Source: Fen-183 sp036504335
GTDB taxonomy: Bacteria > Acidobacteriota > Thermoanaerobaculia > UBA5066
Assembly (NCBI GenBank): GCA_036504335.1
Contig: DASXVJ010000018.1
Location: 124,001 to 188,000 of the forward strand
DNA: 64,000 nucleotides
Reading direction: 5' to 3'
The notes beneath the pieces were generated by a model that searched no databases, was not told the DNA's origin, and saw only the letters and a list, made by a program, of their open reading frames with translations. Positions 60,555 to 64,000 of this stretch are shown piece by piece; position 1 is the stretch's first letter, and every line of letters begins with the position of its first letter. Both the position numbers and the translations under genes were made by a program.

Positions 60555-63500
60555 ATGGGGCGGACGATGCGACTCCGGGCCGCGTTCCTCGCCGTCTCCG
60601 CGCTCGCCGCGCCGCTCGCAGCCGAGCGTCTGCCGGTCCAGCGGCACGGCGTGGCCGAGGGTCTCGCGGAGGAGACCGTCACGGCGCTTCTGAAGGACTC
60701 GCGCGGGTACCTCTGGGTCGGCTCGCTGAACGGACTCTCCCGTTTCGACGGCGAGCGCTTCCGCGTCTACGGCGTTGAGGACGGGCTCCCGAAGGCGCGG
60801 ATCTGGGCGCTCGCGGAGGCCGCGGACGGGGCCGTCTGGGTCGCCACGTCGGGCGGCCTCGCGCGGCTCGGCGCGACGGATCCTTCCCTGCGGCCGGTGT
60901 TCAAGCCGGCCGGTCCGCCGGCGGGCAAGCCGGTCGAGTACGTATTCGCGAGTCCGGGCGGCACGGTCTGGTGGGGAACCGGCGGGGAGCTCTACGAATG
61001 GAGAGAGGGGACGGCCGCGCGCGCGTCGGGTCTCGCGGCCGCGACTGCCGGCGCGGTCGTGCGTGTCCTTCGGATCGCTCCGGACGGGTCGATCCTCGCC
61101 GGCACGTCGCGAGGGCTCTTCCGGGTCCGCTCCGGCGCGCCGCCGCAGCGTCTTCCGCTTTCGAAGGACTCTCCCATCGAGGACGTGCGAGGACTTCTCG
61201 TCGATCGCGCGGGCCGGCTCTGGGCGTCGACGCCGGGCCGTCTCGTCGTCGCGGCGCGGGGCTGGGAGACCGGCCGGGCGGAGGCCGCCGGCGCCCTGCT
61301 CCCGAACGGCCGGCTCGAGCTGCCGGCAACCCCGGGCGAGCGGCGGGCACTCGACACGATTCCCGGGGCCGGTTCCCCGGCCTGGCAGCGGATCCTCGAG
61401 CGCAGGGACGGCCGCGTCGTCCTCACGACGACGGCGGGCCTCGCGGTGGTGAACGGCGACCGTCTCGAGTTCTCCGGGCGTCGAAACGGTCTCGGGGACG
61501 GAATCCTCGGCGAGCTTCTCGAGGATGGCGCGGGCAACCTCTGGATCGGGACGCAGAGCACGGGCCTCCTGCGCCTTCGCCCCGCGGGGTTCACGTCCTA
61601 CGGAGAGGAAGACGGGCTCTTCGATGTCCAGGTCGCCGCCGTGTTTCGGGGCGACGGCGGCGCCATCTGCGTTGCATCGCGCGGCAACACGGCCCTCGCG
61701 CGCCGGGAAGGCGAGGGCTTCCGGTCGGTCCGCTGGCCGCGCGCGGCCGCTCCCGTCCTCGGCCGCCTCATCTGGGGCCGATCCGTCCTGCGCGACCGGT
61801 CGGGAGCGTGGTGGGTCGCCGGGCCGGGCGGCGTCGCGCACCACCCGGCCGCCGCGTTCGGCGAGGCCCTCGCGCGCGGACGCGCGCGTACGTTCGGCCC
61901 CGCCGAGGGAGTTCCGGGCGAGGTCTCTTCGCTCTACGAGGCTGCGGACGGATCTCTCTGGGCCGGCGTTTACGACGCGCCGGACTCCCTGCTGAGGTTC
62001 GACACGTCGGCGCAGCGCTTCGCCGCCGTTAAACCCGCGGGCGGACTGCCGTCCGGGGCGCCGCTCGTGTTTCTCGAGGACGGAAAGGGCGGGCTCTGGG
62101 TGGGATTCGGGAGCGGAGGGGCGGTCCGCCTGAAGGGCGGCCGCGCCGACCGGCTCGACCCCGCGCACGGCGCCCCGGAAGGCTTTGTCCACGACTTCCT
62201 CCTCGACGGCAAGGGCCGCCTCTGGGTCGCGAACGGCAACGCGGGCCTCCTGCGGGTGGACGATCCGGCGGCCGCGACGCTCGCGGCCCGTCCCGTGGAC
62301 CTCGTGAGCGGGGCGGTGCCGAGCAGCGTGCTCTGCCTCGAGGGCGACGCGGCGGGTCTCGTGTGGGTCGGGACGACGCGCGGCGTCCTCCGCCTCGACG
62401 CCGCGACCGGGCGGCTGGCCCACTTCACGACGGCGGACGGCCTCGCGAACAACCTCGTGACGTCGGCGGCGCGCGACGCCTCCGGCGCCCTGTGGTTCGG
62501 AACGCCTGAGGGCGTCTCGCGCCTCGTGCCCGGCCCCGACGCGCCGGCGCCCCCTCCGCGCGCGGTGATCGCGGCGTTCCGGGTGAACGGAAACCCCCGG
62601 CCCGTGCCCGAGCTCGGAACGTCCGCGCTGACCGGAATCACGCTCGCCCCGGACGAGAACCGCATCCGCGTGGACTTCGCGTCCCCGAGTTTCGCGCCGG
62701 GCGGCCGCGTGCTCTTCCAGACGCGTCTCGAGGGCCTGGACGCGCAGTGGAGCGCGCCGAACGCCGACCCGACCGTCCGCTACGTGGGCCTCGCGGCTGG
62801 TTCGTACCGCCTCGCCGTTCGCGCCGTCGCGTCCGACGGGGCGCCGGGCCCGGAGGCTACCGCGGCCTTCAGCGTCCTTCCGCCGCTGTGGAGGCGGCCG
62901 GAGTTCCTCGTGTCGGCGCTCGCCCTCGTGGCGCTCGCGGCGTTCCTCGTGCACCGGCAGGGCGTGAAACACGCCGTCGCGGTCGAGCGCGTCCGCACGC
63001 GTCTCGCGACGGACCTGCACGACGACGTCGGCTCGAGCCTGGCGCGCATCTCGATCCTCTCGGAGGTCGGCCGCCGCGACCTCGACCCCGCCGGCGAGAC
63101 GGCCCGCCTCTTTTCCGAAATCGGCGAGACGTCGCGCGGCGTCATCGACGCGCTCGGCGACGCGATCTGGTCCATCGACCCCAAGCACGACGACCTCCAG
63201 AGCCTCGCGGACCGGCTCCGCCACTTCGCGACGGACCTTCTCGAAGGGCGCGGCATCGCGTGCCGCATCGAGGTCCCATCCGGCGCCGGCGGCGTCGACC
63301 TTCCGGCCGAGCCGCGGCGCCACCTCTTCCTTCTCCTCAAGGAGGCCGTCACGAACGCCGCGCGCCATTCGGGCGCGAAGTCCGTCACCGTCGCGTTCCG
63401 CCTCGAGGACCGGAAGCTCTCCGTGGAAGTCGCCGACGACGGCGCCGGCTTCGACGCGCCGGCGCGGAACGCCGCCGAGACCGAGGGGCGGGGTCTCGAG

Positions 63501-63602
63501 AACATGCGGACGCGCGCCCAGGCTCTCGGAGGAACGTTCACGATCGCGGCGTCACCGGGCGGCGGCACGTGGATCGGCGTCGAAGGGATGCCGCTGCCGT
63601 GA
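60555..63602 (+). CDS. Two-component hybrid-type sensor kinase with beta-propeller (Reg_prop/Y_Y_Y) sensor
   Basis: A 1015-residue kinase: signal peptide (LRAAFLAVSALAAPLAA), many propeller repeats across about residues 30-660 (GYLWVGSLNGLSRFDG, AVWVATSGGLARLG, NLWIGTQSTGLLRL), a Y_Y_Y domain near 670-740 and one membrane helix near 782. The kinase follows with DLHDDVGSSLARISIL (His near 821, HisKA_3 type) and HATPase motifs (EAVTNAARHSGAKSV, DDGAGFDAP, GRGLENMRTRA). It has no receiver of its own. ATG 60567 is an alternative start. The propeller faces the periplasm and likely senses a ligand. Confidence 0.9.
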   Translation: MGRTMRLRAAFLAVSALAAPLAAERLPVQRHGVAEGLAEETVTALLKDSRGYLWVGSLNGLSRFDGERFRVYGVEDGLPKARIWALAEAADGAVWVATSGGLARLGATDPSLRPVFKPAGPPAGKPVEYVFASPGGTVWWGTGGELYEWREGTAARASGLAAATAGAVVRVLRIAPDGSILAGTSRGLFRVRSGAPPQRLPLSKDSPIEDVRGLLVDRAGRLWASTPGRLVVAARGWETGRAEAAGALLPNGRLELPATPGERRALDTIPGAGSPAWQRILERRDGRVVLTTTAGLAVVNGDRLEFSGRRNGLGDGILGELLEDGAGNLWIGTQSTGLLRLRPAGFTSYGEEDGLFDVQVAAVFRGDGGAICVASRGNTALARREGEGFRSVRWPRAAAPVLGRLIWGRSVLRDRSGAWWVAGPGGVAHHPAAAFGEALARGRARTFGPAEGVPGEVSSLYEAADGSLWAGVYDAPDSLLRFDTSAQRFAAVKPAGGLPSGAPLVFLEDGKGGLWVGFGSGGAVRLKGGRADRLDPAHGAPEGFVHDFLLDGKGRLWVANGNAGLLRVDDPAAATLAARPVDLVSGAVPSSVLCLEGDAAGLVWVGTTRGVLRLDAATGRLAHFTTADGLANNLVTSAARDASGALWFGTPEGVSRLVPGPDAPAPPPRAVIAAFRVNGNPRPVPELGTSALTGITLAPDENRIRVDFASPSFAPGGRVLFQTRLEGLDAQWSAPNADPTVRYVGLAAGSYRLAVRAVASDGAPGPEATAAFSVLPPLWRRPEFLVSALALVALAAFLVHRQGVKHAVAVERVRTRLATDLHDDVGSSLARISILSEVGRRDLDPAGETARLFSEIGETSRGVIDALGDAIWSIDPKHDDLQSLADRLRHFATDLLEGRGIACRIEVPSGAGGVDLPAEPRRHLFLLLKEAVTNAARHSGAKSVTVAFRLEDRKLSVEVADDGAGFDAPARNAAETEGRGLENMRTRAQALGGTFTIAASPGGGTWIGVEGMPLP

Positions 63603-64000
63603 TCCGAGTCGCCGTCGTCGAGGACGACGCCGGGCTGCGCGAGAGCCTGCGCCTCCTGATCGGCGGGACGCGCGGGTTCGCGTGGGCCGGCGGCTACCGC
63701 TCCGCCGAGGAGGCGCTGCAGCGCCTCGGCACGGCGGCGGGCGGACTGCCCGACGTCCTCCTCATGGACATCCACCTGCCGGGCATGCCGGGCTCGGAGG
63801 CGGTGCGGCACGTGCGCGAGGCGCACCCGTCCGTGGCGGTCCTCATGCTGAGCGTGTACGAAGGCGAGGATCCGATCTTCACGTCCCTGTGCAACGGCGC
63901 CGCGGGCTACCTCCTGAAGAAGACCGCCCCCGCGAAGCTCCTCGAGGCCGTGCGCGACGTGAAGGAGGGGGGCTCGCCGATCTCGCCCGAGATCGCGCGG
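63599..64000 (+). CDS. NarL/LuxR-type response regulator (3' end cut by window)
   Basis: The first 134 codons are visible. The receiver domain has EDD near residue 9, phosphoacceptor Asp57 in VLLMDIHLPGMPG and KKTAPAKLL with the conserved lysine. The DNA-binding LuxR helix-turn-helix is expected after the window edge. GTG 63599 overlaps the kinase stop (GTGA), so this is the cognate regulator of the propeller kinase. Confidence 0.9.
   Translation, partial: MIRVAVVEDDAGLRESLRLLIGGTRGFAWAGGYRSAEEALQRLGTAAGGLPDVLLMDIHLPGMPGSEAVRHVREAHPSVAVLMLSVYEGEDPIFTSLCNGAAGYLLKKTAPAKLLEAVRDVKEGGSPISPEIAR

Overview
The window is a gene-dense, very GC-rich stretch of bacterial chromosome. It carries 55 protein genes that I can support, two of them cut by the window edges, and two tRNA genes. 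There is no phage, plasmid, insertion sequence or CRISPR array. Lipoproteins, murJ, hfq, a ceramide/hopanoid-type glycosyltransferase, GTG and TTG starts, and many ATGA/GTGA/TTGA stop-start overlaps point to a Gram-negative-type envelope and translationally coupled operons. The gene mix (hut genes, PhaR/phasin, leucine catabolism, M3 and M50 peptidases, DVARERKL secreted proteins) suggests Acidobacteriota, possibly Thermoanaerobaculia. That placement is inference; no rRNA is present.

Layout: 1-2674 (minus) holds a glycosyltransferase, a PHP phosphoesterase and a GH1 beta-glucosidase. 2712-5439 (plus) holds Ppx/GppA and two tandem secreted FxLYD-like proteins. 5449-11128 (minus) holds small unknowns, an M3 peptidase, tRNA-Glu, tRNA-Lys and purA. 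11276-22997 holds hutH, a double ArsA ATPase, a lipid/granule group (phasin-like, SDR, PlsC, patatin, phasin, PhaR) and hutU. 22994-28428 holds a very large NtrY-like kinase and a lipoprotein. 28425-31530 (minus) holds a USG-1-like protein, pssA, a DUF465 protein, rimI and tsaB. 31570-37456 holds mutS, nagZ, ssb (minus) and murJ. 37515-41193 (minus) holds a secreted HELAEAMTDP protein, a site-2 protease, an HU protein and a GspE-N protein.

41246-47682 (plus) is an acyl-CoA catabolic operon: a B12-binding mutase subunit, methylcrotonyl-CoA carboxylase beta subunit, an LEA-like secreted protein, methylglutaconyl-CoA hydratase, biotin carboxylase, biotin carrier and HMG-CoA lyase. These run the lower leucine pathway to acetoacetate and acetyl-CoA. 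47697-64000 (plus) is housekeeping and regulation: a response regulator, ValRS joined in frame to a BirA biotin ligase (which could charge the nearby biotin carrier), an unknown protein, a TrmA/RlmD methyltransferase, comEC, miaA, hfq, a TPR lipoprotein, a Crp/Fnr regulator, pgsA, a glutaredoxin-like protein, and a propeller kinase with its truncated response regulator.

The most unusual signal is a dispersed, AT-rich, roughly 20-bp motif (consensus GAAGATTTYTTNGAAGGTG). It occurs in at least nine clusters, mostly as facing inverted pairs 50-250 bp apart, both between genes and inside coding sequence. It forms the linker of the double ArsA protein, abuts hutH, borders nagZ on both sides, and forces rare AT-rich codons in otherwise conserved enzymes. 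I do not recognise it as a described repeat family.
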